The notes below the pieces were generated by a model. The model did not search any database. It was not told where the DNA came from and saw only the letters and a list, made by a program, of their open reading frames with translations. This document shows, one piece after another, positions 15,023-22,978 of a DNA stretch of 46,198 nucleotides. A program made the position numbers and the translations under genes. Origin of the DNA: Cyanobacteria bacterium CYA (GTDB lineage: Bacteria; Planctomycetota; Phycisphaerae; Phycisphaerales; UBA1924); NCBI GenBank assembly GCA_008363215.1, contig RHKP01000029.1, forward strand, positions 1 through 46,198. The letters are read 5' to 3'. Position 1 is the stretch's first letter. Each line of letters starts with the position of its first letter.

Positions 15023-16237
15023 TCATTTCGACCGTGACTCGCTCACGATATGCGCGATGTGGGCGCACATCTGCCGCGCCGCGGCGGCGCGGTGGCTCAG
15101 ACGGTTCTTCTCCTGCGGCGAGAGTTCGGCGCTGGTCAGGGCAAAGCCGGGGGCGACGAGGAAGATCGGGTCGTAGCCGAAGCCGTTGTCGCCGGCCGGC
15201 ACGCGCGGGGGGATGCCGATGCGCCCTTCAAAGGTGCCGCGGGAAACGGCCAAAATGGTGGTGGAGCCGGTTTCCAACCGGTCTCTGAATCGCACCAAGA
15301 ATGGGTAAGTCCCCGGCTCTTCGCACAGTCCGGACTTTACTGCATTATTCTCGATGTAATGATACTTTTCCGCGATTTCATCTGCATCACGCATGATTCG
15401 ATCGAAGTACTCCTGTTGCCACAGCGGCCCTCTTTTCCCGCGCATCTTCTGAATGGCCAGCGCGGTATGCCGCTTGATGCTGTGCATGAGGCCGGGCAGG
15501 TCAGGCCAGGACCCATCGGGTTGCTCACAGATGCGAAATAACATGTGGACGTGATCGGGCATGACCACCGCCGCATGGAGATTGATTTTTGAGCCGTTCC
15601 AGAATTGGCAGGCATCGAGCACCACTTGGCGTTCGTCCGGCGCAAGTTCGCCTGACGCCAGACGCCAGGTGACGAAGTACGTTGCATTTCGGACTTGCCA
15701 GTGTGAGAGATGGCGATCGTGGATCCGGAAATGCCCGTCGTAGGGTTCACGAGATGGCGAAGAGGCCGGTTGGAAACCGGCCCTGCCGGTTGCGGGTGGG
15801 GATTCGGCCGGTTGGAAACCGGCCCTACCCAGCGCCATGCAGCACACAAACCGCGCCGTCCGCTGCTCCCATTCGACCCCCTCCAGTTCCCCCAGCAATC
15901 GGTCGTTGTTCTTCGGGTCGCGGACGGACCGGGGCTGGGCCTTGGCGTCGGCCTCGCTGGCGTACGCGTACCACGCGCTGTCCACCCCAGGCCGCCCATC
16001 CAACGCGTCCACCTCCAGCCCCGAGTCGTCGGCCAGGCACGGCAGCCCGGTCATCCGGGCGTAGGCCAATGCCTTGAGCGCCGCGTTCTCCTCGAAAGTG
16101 CGCCCGTGCTCGGGCGGCTCATCGAAGGAGCGGCCCAGGTCGTCCAGTCCGAGAACCTCCAGCCTCAGATCGGACAGCAGTTCGCGCAACTCTGCGACCT
16201 TGCCCGGGTTCTGTGTGGCGATGACCAGTTGCTCCAC
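15023..16237 (-). CDS. rdgB: RdgB-type dITP/XTP pyrophosphatase with an in-frame RAYT insertion
   Basis: RdgB hydrolyses dITP, dXTP and related non-canonical nucleotides to monophosphates and keeps them out of DNA. Both halves of the enzyme are intact. Residues 1-136 hold TQNPGK with Lys13, EENAALK (49-55) and DDSG (70-73); residues 328-404 hold ILAVSRGTFEGRI, GFGYDPIF (352-359) and SHR (381-383). Between them about 191 residues match a REP-associated tyrosine transposase (Y1/HUH type): TYFVTWRL, VVMPDHVHMLF with the HUH pair His229/His231, and YHYIENNAVKSGL with candidate nucleophiles Tyr292/Tyr294. The junctions encode repeats of RAGFQPA. The frame stays open throughout, for 404 residues in place of about 200. 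In E. coli RdgB the insertion point corresponds to a variable surface loop (RHAEDP region). Whether the chimera folds and works is unknown. ATG 16237 fits the family start. Confidence 0.93.
   Translation of the reverse strand: MEQLVIATQNPGKVAELRELLSDLRLEVLGLDDLGRSFDEPPEHGRTFEENAALKALAYARMTGLPCLADDSGLEVDALDGRPGVDSAWYAYASEADAKAQPRSVRDPKNNDRLLGELEGVEWEQRTARFVCCMALGRAGFQPAESPPATGRAGFQPASSPSREPYDGHFRIHDRHLSHWQVRNATYFVTWRLASGELAPDERQVVLDACQFWNGSKINLHAAVVMPDHVHMLFRICEQPDGSWPDLPGLMHSIKRHTALAIQKMRGKRGPLWQQEYFDRIMRDADEIAEKYHYIENNAVKSGLCEEPGTYPFLVRFRDRLETGSTTILAVSRGTFEGRIGIPPRVPAGDNGFGYDPIFLVAPGFALTSAELSPQEKNRLSHRAAAARQMCAHIAHIVSESRSK
15267..15281. repeat. REP palindrome at the rdgB 3'-side border of the insert
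   Basis: CCGGTT-TCC-AACCGG has perfect 6-bp arms and a three-base tip. Its tip (TCC) is the complement of the tip of the two REPs at the other end (GGA), so it lies in inverted orientation to them. Confidence 0.8.
15764..15824. repeat. Pair of identical REP palindromes at the rdgB 5'-side border of the insert
   Basis: The 19-mer GGCCGGTT-GGA-AACCGGCC occurs at 15764-15782 and 15806-15824. The spacing of 42 bases keeps reading frame and gives a 14-residue protein repeat (RAGFQPAESPPATG). On the other strand it reads RPVGNRP. Peptides of this type turn up in many planctomycete proteins, as expected of REPs inserted in coding DNA. Confidence 0.9.
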
Positions 16238-16270
16238 GGCGTCTGCTCCTGCCTGGCTATTCTCTTCCCC

Positions 16271-17503
16271 GTGAACGCATCATTGCCATCGCGTGAGCAG
16301 ATCGCCCGCGACGCCTCGGCCGCCTTGCTCGCCGCCGCCGACGAGCTCGGGCGTTACCAGGCCCTGATCGGATTCGACGGGTTCATTGATGTCATTATCC
16401 GCGTGGTCGATCGGCGCCGGACGATGGCTTACGACGACTTCGAGTCCATCCGCACCATCGGCGCCTTCGCTGAGCGCCTCGCCAGGGCCGCCGGACGCAG
16501 CGCCAACGTCGAGTTCGTCACCAGCGAGAAGCGATTCGGAGGCAACGGCCCGCTGCTGGCAGGGGCCCTGGGTCGCATGGGGCTGAGCGCCACCTACGTC
16601 GGCGCGGTCGGACGCGACGATGAACCGACGCGCCTGCACCCCATTTTTGAGTCGTTTGCCGAGCGTTGCCGCGCCGTGCTGCCCGTCGCCCCGCCCTCGG
16701 TGACCGAGGCCTGCGAGTTCGACGACGGCAAGTTGATGTTCGGGCACGCGCACAATTCCAGTCTGGTCACCTGGCAGCGTGTGCTCGAGGTCGTCGGGCT
16801 CGAGCGCATGAGAGCACTGGTCGAGTCGTCTTCACTCGTCGGCATTGTCAACTGGACCATGCTCGGCGGTGTCGAGGGTATCTGGCAGGGGCTGATCTCC
16901 GACGTGTTCCCCCACGTCTCGGCACGCCGTCGCCGCGTGTTCATTGATCTTTCCGATCCGGCCAAGCGCACGGACACCGATCTTGGGCGCGGGCTTGGGC
17001 TGGTGTCTTCTCTCAACCAGTTTGCCGATGTGACGCTGGGGCTGAATCTGTCCGAGAGCCAGCGGGTCGCGTCGGTGGTGGGGGTGGATCCGCCGGAGGG
17101 GGCGGAGTGCTCGGGGCAGCACGAGAGCGTCTGCCTCGCCGCCGAGGCCATTCGCGGCGCCATGGGCATCGACACGGTGGTCATTCACCGGCGCGACGGG
17201 GCGGCCGGTGCGCGGGTGACCGAGAGCGCGCGCTGGTTTGACGGCCCGTTCACCCGCAACCCGCAACTTTCAACGGGCGCGGGTGACCATTTCAACGCGG
17301 GTTTCGCGACGGCCCAGGTGCTCGGGCTTGAGTTGGGCGGGTGCCTTGCCGTCGCGTGTGCCACCAGCGGGCTTTACGTGCGTGAGGCATCCAGCCCGAC
17401 GGCGCGGCGCATCGCCTCGTTCCTCGAGGGACATCGTCCGCAGCGGCCGCGTGCGTCGCGGTCATCGACGGGGGAGATGAAGGATGGCCGCCAATCCCAA
17501 TGA
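16271..17503 (+). CDS. PfkB-family carbohydrate kinase
   Basis: PfkB/ribokinase-type enzymes phosphorylate sugars or nucleosides with ATP. The 410-residue product shows the N-terminal LIGFDGFID (32-40), the substrate-loop glycines RFGGNGPLLAGAL (88-100) and the signature STGAGDHFNAGF (334-345), in which Asp339 is the catalytic base. At 410 residues it is about 100 longer than ribokinase, and the substrate cannot be told from sequence. The start is uncertain: GTG 16271 sits just before a natural N-terminus (VNASLPSREQIARDA), there is no ATG nearby, and no ribosome binding site is evident. The gene diverges from rdgB across 33 bases and overlaps the next gene by 20 bases. Confidence 0.9.
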   Translation: MNASLPSREQIARDASAALLAAADELGRYQALIGFDGFIDVIIRVVDRRRTMAYDDFESIRTIGAFAERLARAAGRSANVEFVTSEKRFGGNGPLLAGALGRMGLSATYVGAVGRDDEPTRLHPIFESFAERCRAVLPVAPPSVTEACEFDDGKLMFGHAHNSSLVTWQRVLEVVGLERMRALVESSSLVGIVNWTMLGGVEGIWQGLISDVFPHVSARRRRVFIDLSDPAKRTDTDLGRGLGLVSSLNQFADVTLGLNLSESQRVASVVGVDPPEGAECSGQHESVCLAAEAIRGAMGIDTVVIHRRDGAAGARVTESARWFDGPFTRNPQLSTGAGDHFNAGFATAQVLGLELGGCLAVACATSGLYVREASSPTARRIASFLEGHRPQRPRASRSSTGEMKDGRQSQ

Positions 17504-18962
17504 ACTGCTCAAGCAGGCTGATGCCGCGCTCAAGCGTTCCGATCATTTCAGCGGCGCGAAACTGCTGGAGGAGTTCCTCAAGCGATTTCCCCACGATCCG
17601 CGCGCCCCGAAGATGCGCGGCACGCTGGGCGAACTGCTGCTCAGCCTCGCACGCCTCGACGAGGCCGCCGAACTGCTCGAGCGTGCCCTCCGTGAGCAGG
17701 GCGATTCGGCACAGTTGCTCTTCCGGCTTGGGCAGGCGTACGCGTTTCAGGGGCGGACGGACGAGGCGTTCTCGATGATGGACCGGGTGCTGCGACTCGA
17801 TCCGGACCACGAGGGCGCGATCGCGCGCCGGGCGGCTTTGTGTCAGTATCTCGGGCGCGTCGACGAGGCCGCCGAAGTTCTGGATGACGCGTACGCGCGC
17901 GGGCTTTCCGGATATCACCTCGCGCACGCGTTCGCCGGCATCGCATCGCGGCTTTCGCGCCGGTCCGAAGCCATCGCCCGGCTTGAGCCGTTCACCGCCG
18001 ACCAGTCCGTGCCCGCCAAGATCAGGGCCGAGATGCTCTTCACGCTCGGTCGGCTCTACGACGGGGAGAAGCAATACGACCTGGCGTGGTCGGCCTATGA
18101 GCGCGCCAACGCCATGCTCCGCCCGCGCATCGACATCAGCCACATCGACCAGTCGACCGACGAAGTAATCGCCACGTACACGCGCGAGGCGATCGCGTCG
18201 ATGGGACGGGCCGAGCGATCGGCTGAACGCGCCATCCTCATCGTCGGCATGCCGCGTTCGGGCACCACGCTTCTCGAACAGATCCTGGGTGCGCACCCCG
18301 ACATCGTGCCGGCCGGGGAGCTGCCCGCGCTGCCCAAGGCAGTCGCTTCTATCCCCGGACGTAAGGCGCTGGGTTTTATGCCGCCCGTTCAGCGCGTCCG
18401 CGGCAACGCGCTGCGGCGCGCCAACGCCATCTTTCTCGACGCCATAGACGCTTTCAACGCCGATGCCAGGCGCGTCATAGACAAACTCCCGGCCAATTAC
18501 TGCTACCTCGGGCTGCTGCCGGCGATGCTGCCCGGCGTTCACGTGATCCACTGCCACCGCGACCCGCTCGATACGTGCCTTTCGTGCTTCTTCCGCAACT
18601 TCTCCGGGCAGCACCTGATCTACACCGATTTGAACTGGATCGGGCGCTCGTACCGCAACTACGTGCGCCTCATGCGTCACTGGGAGGAAGTGCTCGACGG
18701 GATCCTGCCCATCTTCCACGCCGACTACGCAGGCGTCGTCGCCGACCTGGAGAACTCCGCCCGCGCGCTCGTCCAGGCCGTGGGCATGCCATTCGACGAA
18801 GCCTGCCTGCACTTTGAAAGGCAGAAGCGCATGGCCCCGACCCTCGAGCCCGAGCAGGCCGGGCGCAACGTCTACGACTCCTCCATCGGACGCTGGCGGA
18901 ACTACGAAAAGCACCTGGGCCCGCTCATCGAGGCGCTCGGGCCCGAACTGGCTCGAACCTGA
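17484..18962 (+). CDS. TPR-repeat sulfotransferase-domain protein
   Basis: The 492-residue product has about five tetratricopeptide repeats in residues 1-215 (LLEEFLKRFPHDPRAPKM, AAELLERALREQGD, AFSMMDRVLRLDPDHEGAIARRA). A PAPS-dependent sulfotransferase domain follows. The 5'-phosphosulfate loop is GMPRSGTTLLEQIL (PRSGTT at 257-262) and the 3'-phosphate site lies near HVIHCHRDPLDTCLSCFFRNF. The family transfers sulfate from PAPS to hydroxyl groups of carbohydrates, lipids or protein tyrosines. Such TPR fusions are common in bacteria, with unknown acceptors. The ATG lies inside the end of the kinase gene (20-base overlap, GGAG just upstream), so the two are translated together. No PAPS synthesis gene is near. 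Confidence 0.93.
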   Translation: MAANPNELLKQADAALKRSDHFSGAKLLEEFLKRFPHDPRAPKMRGTLGELLLSLARLDEAAELLERALREQGDSAQLLFRLGQAYAFQGRTDEAFSMMDRVLRLDPDHEGAIARRAALCQYLGRVDEAAEVLDDAYARGLSGYHLAHAFAGIASRLSRRSEAIARLEPFTADQSVPAKIRAEMLFTLGRLYDGEKQYDLAWSAYERANAMLRPRIDISHIDQSTDEVIATYTREAIASMGRAERSAERAILIVGMPRSGTTLLEQILGAHPDIVPAGELPALPKAVASIPGRKALGFMPPVQRVRGNALRRANAIFLDAIDAFNADARRVIDKLPANYCYLGLLPAMLPGVHVIHCHRDPLDTCLSCFFRNFSGQHLIYTDLNWIGRSYRNYVRLMRHWEEVLDGILPIFHADYAGVVADLENSARALVQAVGMPFDEACLHFERQKRMAPTLEPEQAGRNVYDSSIGRWRNYEKHLGPLIEALGPELART

Positions 18963-19031
18963 TCACGCCCGAGTTGACCATGCCTGAGCCCGATCACGCC
19001 CGGGGCGTTCCGGCGGGCGTAAAGTTGCTTC

Positions 19032-20567
19032 ATGGCCCACCCATTGCTTGAACGCCTGGGCATCGCCCGGCATCCCCGCATCGTGCCTTCGGCAACCGAA
19101 TCCTCGGACACGATGGTGGTCTCTCATGCCCCGGGCACCGGCAAGCCCATCGCCGGCGTGAAACTCGACGACGCGGCATCGTACGAAAAAACCGCTTCGC
19201 GGGCCGTCGAGGCCTTCAAGCGCTGGCGGCAGGTTCCCGCCCCAAAGCGCGGGCAGGTGGTGCGGGCGATCGGAGACGAACTGCGTCGCAACCTCGAACC
19301 GCTGGGCGAACTTGTGTCTCTGGAAGTCGGCAAGATCCGGGCCGAGGGCATCGGTGAAGTGCAGGAAACCGTCGACATCGCCGACTTTGCCGTCGGTCTT
19401 TCGCGGCAGTTGCACGGCATCACCATGCCCAGCGAGCGCCCCGAGCACCGCATGTATGAGCAGTGGCTCCCGCTCGGACCGGTCGGCGTCATCACCGCCT
19501 TCAACTTCCCAAACGCCGTCTGGGGCTGGAACGCCATGCTCGCGGCCGTGTGCGGCGACGTCACCGTCTGGAAGCCCAGCCTGCTGGCGCCGCTGACAGC
19601 CCTGGCGACCAACAAGATCGCACAGGACGTCGCCGACGCGATGGGACACCCCGGCATCTTCTCCTTGCTCATCGGGCACGACGATACGGTGGGCAAGCGC
19701 ATGGTCGCCGACAAGCGCTTCCCGCTCATCAGCGCCACCGGCTCGTGCCGCATGGGTCGTGCGGTGGGGCAGGCCGTGGCCGCGCGTCTGGGGCGCTGCC
19801 TGCTCGAACTGGGCGGGAACAACGCCATCATCATCGAGCCCGATGCGGACATTGATCTGGCGATCAAGAGCGTGGTCTTCGGGGCTGTCGGCACCTGCGG
19901 ACAGCGCTGCACCACAACCCGCCGCCTGATTGCGCATGAGTCCATCATCGACCGGGTGGTGGAGAAACTCGCGGCCGCCTATCGGACCATCCGCATCGGA
20001 GATCCTCTGGAATCGAGCACGCTGGTCGGTCCTCTGATCCACGAGTCGGCGGTGCAGGGCTTTGAAAGGGCGATCGCGACGGCGCAGGAGCAGGGGGGAA
20101 CAGTAGTGGCGGGGGGTTCGCGCGTGCGGGCTTCGGATCTGCCCGAGTCGCTGCGCGCCGGGCATTACGTGCAGCCTACCATCATTCGCACGAAAGGCGT
20201 GCTGCCCATCGCGATGGAGGAGACGTTCGCACCCATCCTCTATGTTTTCCCGTATGCAAGGCTCGACGAGGCGCTGGAGATGCACAACAGCGTCGATCAG
20301 GGGCTCAGTTCGGCGATCTTCACCGGCTCGGTGCGCTCGGCCGAACGCTTCCTTGCCCCGTCGGGCGCGGGCAGCGACTGCGGACTGGCGTACGTGAATC
20401 TCGGAACGAGCGGCGCGGAGATCGGTGGAGCCTTCGGCGGCGAGAAGGACACCGGGGGCGGACGGGAATCAGGCTCGGATGCGTGGAAGGCGTACATGCG
20501 TCGCCAGACATGCACGATCAACTTTGGAGAGCAGTTTGCTTTGGCCCAGGGGATACGCTTTGAGTGA
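19032..20567 (+). CDS. ALDH7-family aldehyde dehydrogenase (aminoadipate-semialdehyde type)
   Basis: The 511-residue protein is closest in motifs to antiquitin/ALDH7, which oxidises alpha-aminoadipate semialdehyde (in equilibrium with piperideine-6-carboxylate) to aminoadipate with NAD in lysine breakdown. Visible marks are FNFPNAVWGWN with Asn158, general-base Glu259 in LELGGNN, catalytic Cys293 in GTCGQRCTTTRRL, and the C-terminal AEIGGAFGGEKDTGGGRESGSDAWK, which is typical of ALDH7. No other lysine-degradation gene is in the window, so the substrate is an inference from family. Its last codons overlap the TTG start of rpiA in another frame. Confidence 0.93.
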   Translation: MAHPLLERLGIARHPRIVPSATESSDTMVVSHAPGTGKPIAGVKLDDAASYEKTASRAVEAFKRWRQVPAPKRGQVVRAIGDELRRNLEPLGELVSLEVGKIRAEGIGEVQETVDIADFAVGLSRQLHGITMPSERPEHRMYEQWLPLGPVGVITAFNFPNAVWGWNAMLAAVCGDVTVWKPSLLAPLTALATNKIAQDVADAMGHPGIFSLLIGHDDTVGKRMVADKRFPLISATGSCRMGRAVGQAVAARLGRCLLELGGNNAIIIEPDADIDLAIKSVVFGAVGTCGQRCTTTRRLIAHESIIDRVVEKLAAAYRTIRIGDPLESSTLVGPLIHESAVQGFERAIATAQEQGGTVVAGGSRVRASDLPESLRAGHYVQPTIIRTKGVLPIAMEETFAPILYVFPYARLDEALEMHNSVDQGLSSAIFTGSVRSAERFLAPSGAGSDCGLAYVNLGTSGAEIGGAFGGEKDTGGGRESGSDAWKAYMRRQTCTINFGEQFALAQGIRFE

Positions 20568-21246
20568 GCAAGAAGTCGGCGACGCGCTGGCGCAGGCGGC
20601 CGTTGCGAACATCGTCTCCGGTATGCTGGTCGGCTTGGGCGCCGGTCGAACCGCCGCCCGGGGCACCAAGGCTCTGTCTGAGCGCGTCCGCGATGATAAC
20701 CTCGACGTGCGCTGCGTGGCTGCGAGCAACGCGACCGAAGCCCTGGCCCGCGACCTGGGGCTCAACCTCGTCGACTTCGCCATGGTCGAAGAGATCGACG
20801 TGCTCATCGACGGCGCCGACGAAGTCGACAGGCAGATGCGCATCATGAAGGGCTCTCGCGGGGCCATGACCCGCGAACGAATGCTCGCCTGGGCCAGTCG
20901 CCGACGCATCTTCATGGTCGACCAGAACAAGGTTTCCCCTAAGATCGGCACCTTCTGCTCCCTGCCCATCGCCTTGATGGCCTTCGGGCTCTCCTCCACC
21001 CGCCGCGCCATACGCGAACTGGGTCTCAACGGCGTGCTCCGCCGCGACCTCGACGGGAAACTCTTCATCACCGACAACGGCAACCTCGTGCTCGATGTCA
21101 AACTCGCGGGCGTCGAGGATCTCCAGACCCTGGCCGCCGAACTCAACGACCTGCCCGGCGTCATCGACCACGGACTTTTCCTCACAGAGGCCGATCTCAT
21201 TCTCATCGACCATCGCGGGCAACTTGAAGTGCTCGAACGCCGGTGA
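20560..21246 (+). CDS. rpiA: Ribose-5-phosphate isomerase A
   Basis: RpiA interconverts ribose 5-phosphate and ribulose 5-phosphate in the pentose phosphate pathway. The 228-residue product keeps GLGAGRTA (25-32; GLGTGSTA in most homologues), DVLIDGADEVD (80-90) and KGSRGAMTRERM (97-108), where Glu106 matches the catalytic base. The usual four glycines before it are reduced to GSRG, and the Lys after the Glu is Arg. No ATG is available. TTG 20560 has AGGGG seven bases upstream and begins SEQEVGDALAQAAV, a normal RpiA N-terminus. It overlaps the ALDH7 gene by eight bases, which implies coupling. The divergence from the consensus lowers certainty about activity but not about family. Confidence 0.9.
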   Translation: MSEQEVGDALAQAAVANIVSGMLVGLGAGRTAARGTKALSERVRDDNLDVRCVAASNATEALARDLGLNLVDFAMVEEIDVLIDGADEVDRQMRIMKGSRGAMTRERMLAWASRRRIFMVDQNKVSPKIGTFCSLPIALMAFGLSSTRRAIRELGLNGVLRRDLDGKLFITDNGNLVLDVKLAGVEDLQTLAAELNDLPGVIDHGLFLTEADLILIDHRGQLEVLERR

Positions 21247-21353
21247 TCGCCTCTTGAGCCCGGGCCGGGAATATTCGTCTTGAGATCCTGTGTATGTTGT
21301 CACAGATATCGGTGCAATCACACTGCAACATGCTTCAACGGAGAACCAGATCC

Positions 21354-21995
21354 ATGATTCGCAAGACCACCGTGTTGGCCGCATCCCTGCTCGCGATCGG
21401 CGTCACCTCGGCCGCCTTGCTCGCCGGCGCGGGCGCCGCCCCGGCCGGCGCCGTCACGGCTGCCGCCGCCGACTCCTACCAGATCGATGCGGTGCACACG
21501 ACCGTCCTCTTCCGCATCAACCACGCCGGCGCGGGCGTCTTCTGGGGGCGCTTCAACCAGATCGAGGGTGACTTCTTCATCGACCCGTCCAAGCCCGAGG
21601 CCTCGCACTTCAAGGTCACCGTTCCGATCGCCGGCATTGACACCGCCAACGAAAAGCGAGATGAGCACCTCCGCTCCGGCGACTTCTTCAACGCCCGCCA
21701 GTATCCCACCGCCACCTTTGAAAGCACCAGCATCACCAGGGCAGCCGCGGAAAACACGTTCGAACTCAAGGGCGATCTGACTCTCATGGGCGAGACTCGT
21801 TCCATTACCGCCCAACTCCTTTTCGGCGGCAACGGCACCATGCAGGGCAAGCAAATTCAGGGCTTCGAGGCCGCCTTCACCATCAAGCGTGCCGACTTCG
21901 GCATCTCGACCTACCTCGCCCCGGACGGCGGCAACGGCGGTGCACTGGGCAACGAGGTCCGCATCATCGTCGCCGGCGAAGGCGCCAAGCAGTAA
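21354..21995 (+). CDS. YceI-family periplasmic protein
   Basis: YceI proteins are lipocalin-like beta-barrels that bind polyisoprenoid or other amphiphilic molecules in the periplasm. The 213-residue product has a signal peptide (MIRKTTVLAASLLAIGVTSA, Ala-rich to about 40). The family core follows: SYQIDAVHTTVLFRINHAG, VFWGRFNQIEGDFFID, HLRSGDFFNARQYPTATFES and LKGDLTLMGETRSITAQL. GGAGA precedes the ATG at 21354 by about ten bases; an in-frame ATG at 21294 would place 20 extra residues before the signal and is rejected. It lies 22 bases before the next membrane-protein gene and 107 bases after rpiA. Confidence 0.92.
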   Translation: MIRKTTVLAASLLAIGVTSAALLAGAGAAPAGAVTAAAADSYQIDAVHTTVLFRINHAGAGVFWGRFNQIEGDFFIDPSKPEASHFKVTVPIAGIDTANEKRDEHLRSGDFFNARQYPTATFESTSITRAAAENTFELKGDLTLMGETRSITAQLLFGGNGTMQGKQIQGFEAAFTIKRADFGISTYLAPDGGNGGALGNEVRIIVAGEGAKQ

Positions 21996-22016
21996 CCGCC
22001 CCGTTCAGAGCCATAC

Positions 22017-22955
22017 ATGGGCCCGCGCGAAATTCTCCTCTCGGCTTTCATTCCAGGCCTGGCCGCCGCGGTGTTGCTCGCCCCGCCGGCCTTTTTCATG
22101 CGCCGGCGCGAACGCCAGGCTGAGCGACAGTCCTCGCCGTCTTCGGCGCAGTGGTGCGGTTCGCGCCTCCTGGGCGCGTTGCTCGTCCTCCTTCTCGTCG
22201 CCGGAACGCTGCTCGGCTCCTACGCCTGGCAGACGCGTCTGGACCTGTGGCCGAAGCAGGCGCAATACCGCTTCCCCCTCGTCGCTCTGGCCGCCGGCCT
22301 GCTGGGACTCGCGCCGGCACTGCTCCCCAACTTCCGCAGGTTGGCACTGCTCGCACCGCTCGCTGCGCTCGCCGGCGGCTTCGTCGCGTGGATCTTCCTC
22401 TCGCTGCTGCACGAGAGCCTCATCTCCGTGCCGATGCGCTGGACCTGGATCGTCGTGAGCGCGTTGCTCACCGCGCTGCACGCGGTCACACTGGTCCGCG
22501 TCGCCGACCGACTGCCCGGCTGGCGTTCTCCTCTGCTTCTCTCCGCGCTGGCGGGCACCGTCGCCCTGGGCGCGACCATGAGTTTCGCCAATGCGCCGCT
22601 GGTGCTCGGTCCCGCGGCCGCCGTCGCCGGCGGCGCGTTGTTGGCCGCGATCATTCACCCGCGTGCCGCCTTTACCTGTGGAGCCGCCGCGAGCGTTGCT
22701 CTACTCATCGGCGGCACTCTGGTCTTTGCCAACTGGTTCGGCGATCGCGAGCGCTGGCTCATGTACGCCCTGCTGGCCGGCACGCCGCTGGCGACCGCGC
22801 TGGCGCTGCTTCCGCCCATCTCTCGCCGCGGGCCCACCATCCGGCTTCTCGCGGCTGCTCTTCCCGCTCTGGCCCTGGGCGGCGTGCAGGCGGCCCGCGC
22901 CATCCCGCCGCTGATCGAGAGCATGACCCAGCCCGCCGGCACCTACGACTACTGA
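22017..22955 (+). CDS. Multi-pass membrane protein of unknown function
   Basis: The 312-residue product has about nine hydrophobic helices (near 8-28, 50-68, 85-103, 107-128, 142-160, 172-190, 194-212, 220-240 and 246-265), with short loops and a tail ending MTQPAGTYDY. No conserved motif or charged residue pattern identifies a transporter or enzyme. It begins 21 bases after the YceI gene and ends 23 bases before yjbQ on the same strand, so the three may share a transcript. It is a conserved-looking orphan that I cannot assign. Confidence 0.75.
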   Translation: MGPREILLSAFIPGLAAAVLLAPPAFFMRRRERQAERQSSPSSAQWCGSRLLGALLVLLLVAGTLLGSYAWQTRLDLWPKQAQYRFPLVALAAGLLGLAPALLPNFRRLALLAPLAALAGGFVAWIFLSLLHESLISVPMRWTWIVVSALLTALHAVTLVRVADRLPGWRSPLLLSALAGTVALGATMSFANAPLVLGPAAAVAGGALLAAIIHPRAAFTCGAAASVALLIGGTLVFANWFGDRERWLMYALLAGTPLATALALLPPISRRGPTIRLLAAALPALALGGVQAARAIPPLIESMTQPAGTYDY

Positions 22956-22978
22956 GCAACTTCGGGTAGACTGCACGC

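Larger units (their letters stand above)
15257..15829 (-). mobile_element. REP/RAYT element inserted in rdgB
   Basis: The 573-base insert (a multiple of three) carries a RAYT gene in the same strand and frame as its host. It is bounded by REP palindromes: two identical 19-mers GGCCGGTTGGAAACCGGCC at 15764-15782 and 15806-15824, 42 bases apart, and one related palindrome in opposite orientation, CCGGTTTCCAACCGG, at 15267-15281. RAYTs are known to act on such REPs flanking their genes and are usually intergenic single-copy genes. The borders are estimated from where RdgB similarity stops and resumes and could be off by a few codons. I found no clear target duplication. Confidence 0.8.

Noticed and set aside
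15023..16237. Intein in RdgB
   Set aside because: The insert lacks a Cys/Ser start block and a His-Asn end block; it has an HVH motif and REPs, which identify a Y1 transposase.
17292..18914. 540-codon minus-strand frame opposite the TPR-sulfotransferase
   Set aside because: The plus-strand gene has a P-loop-like PAPS motif and clear TPRs; the antisense product has no recognisable domain.
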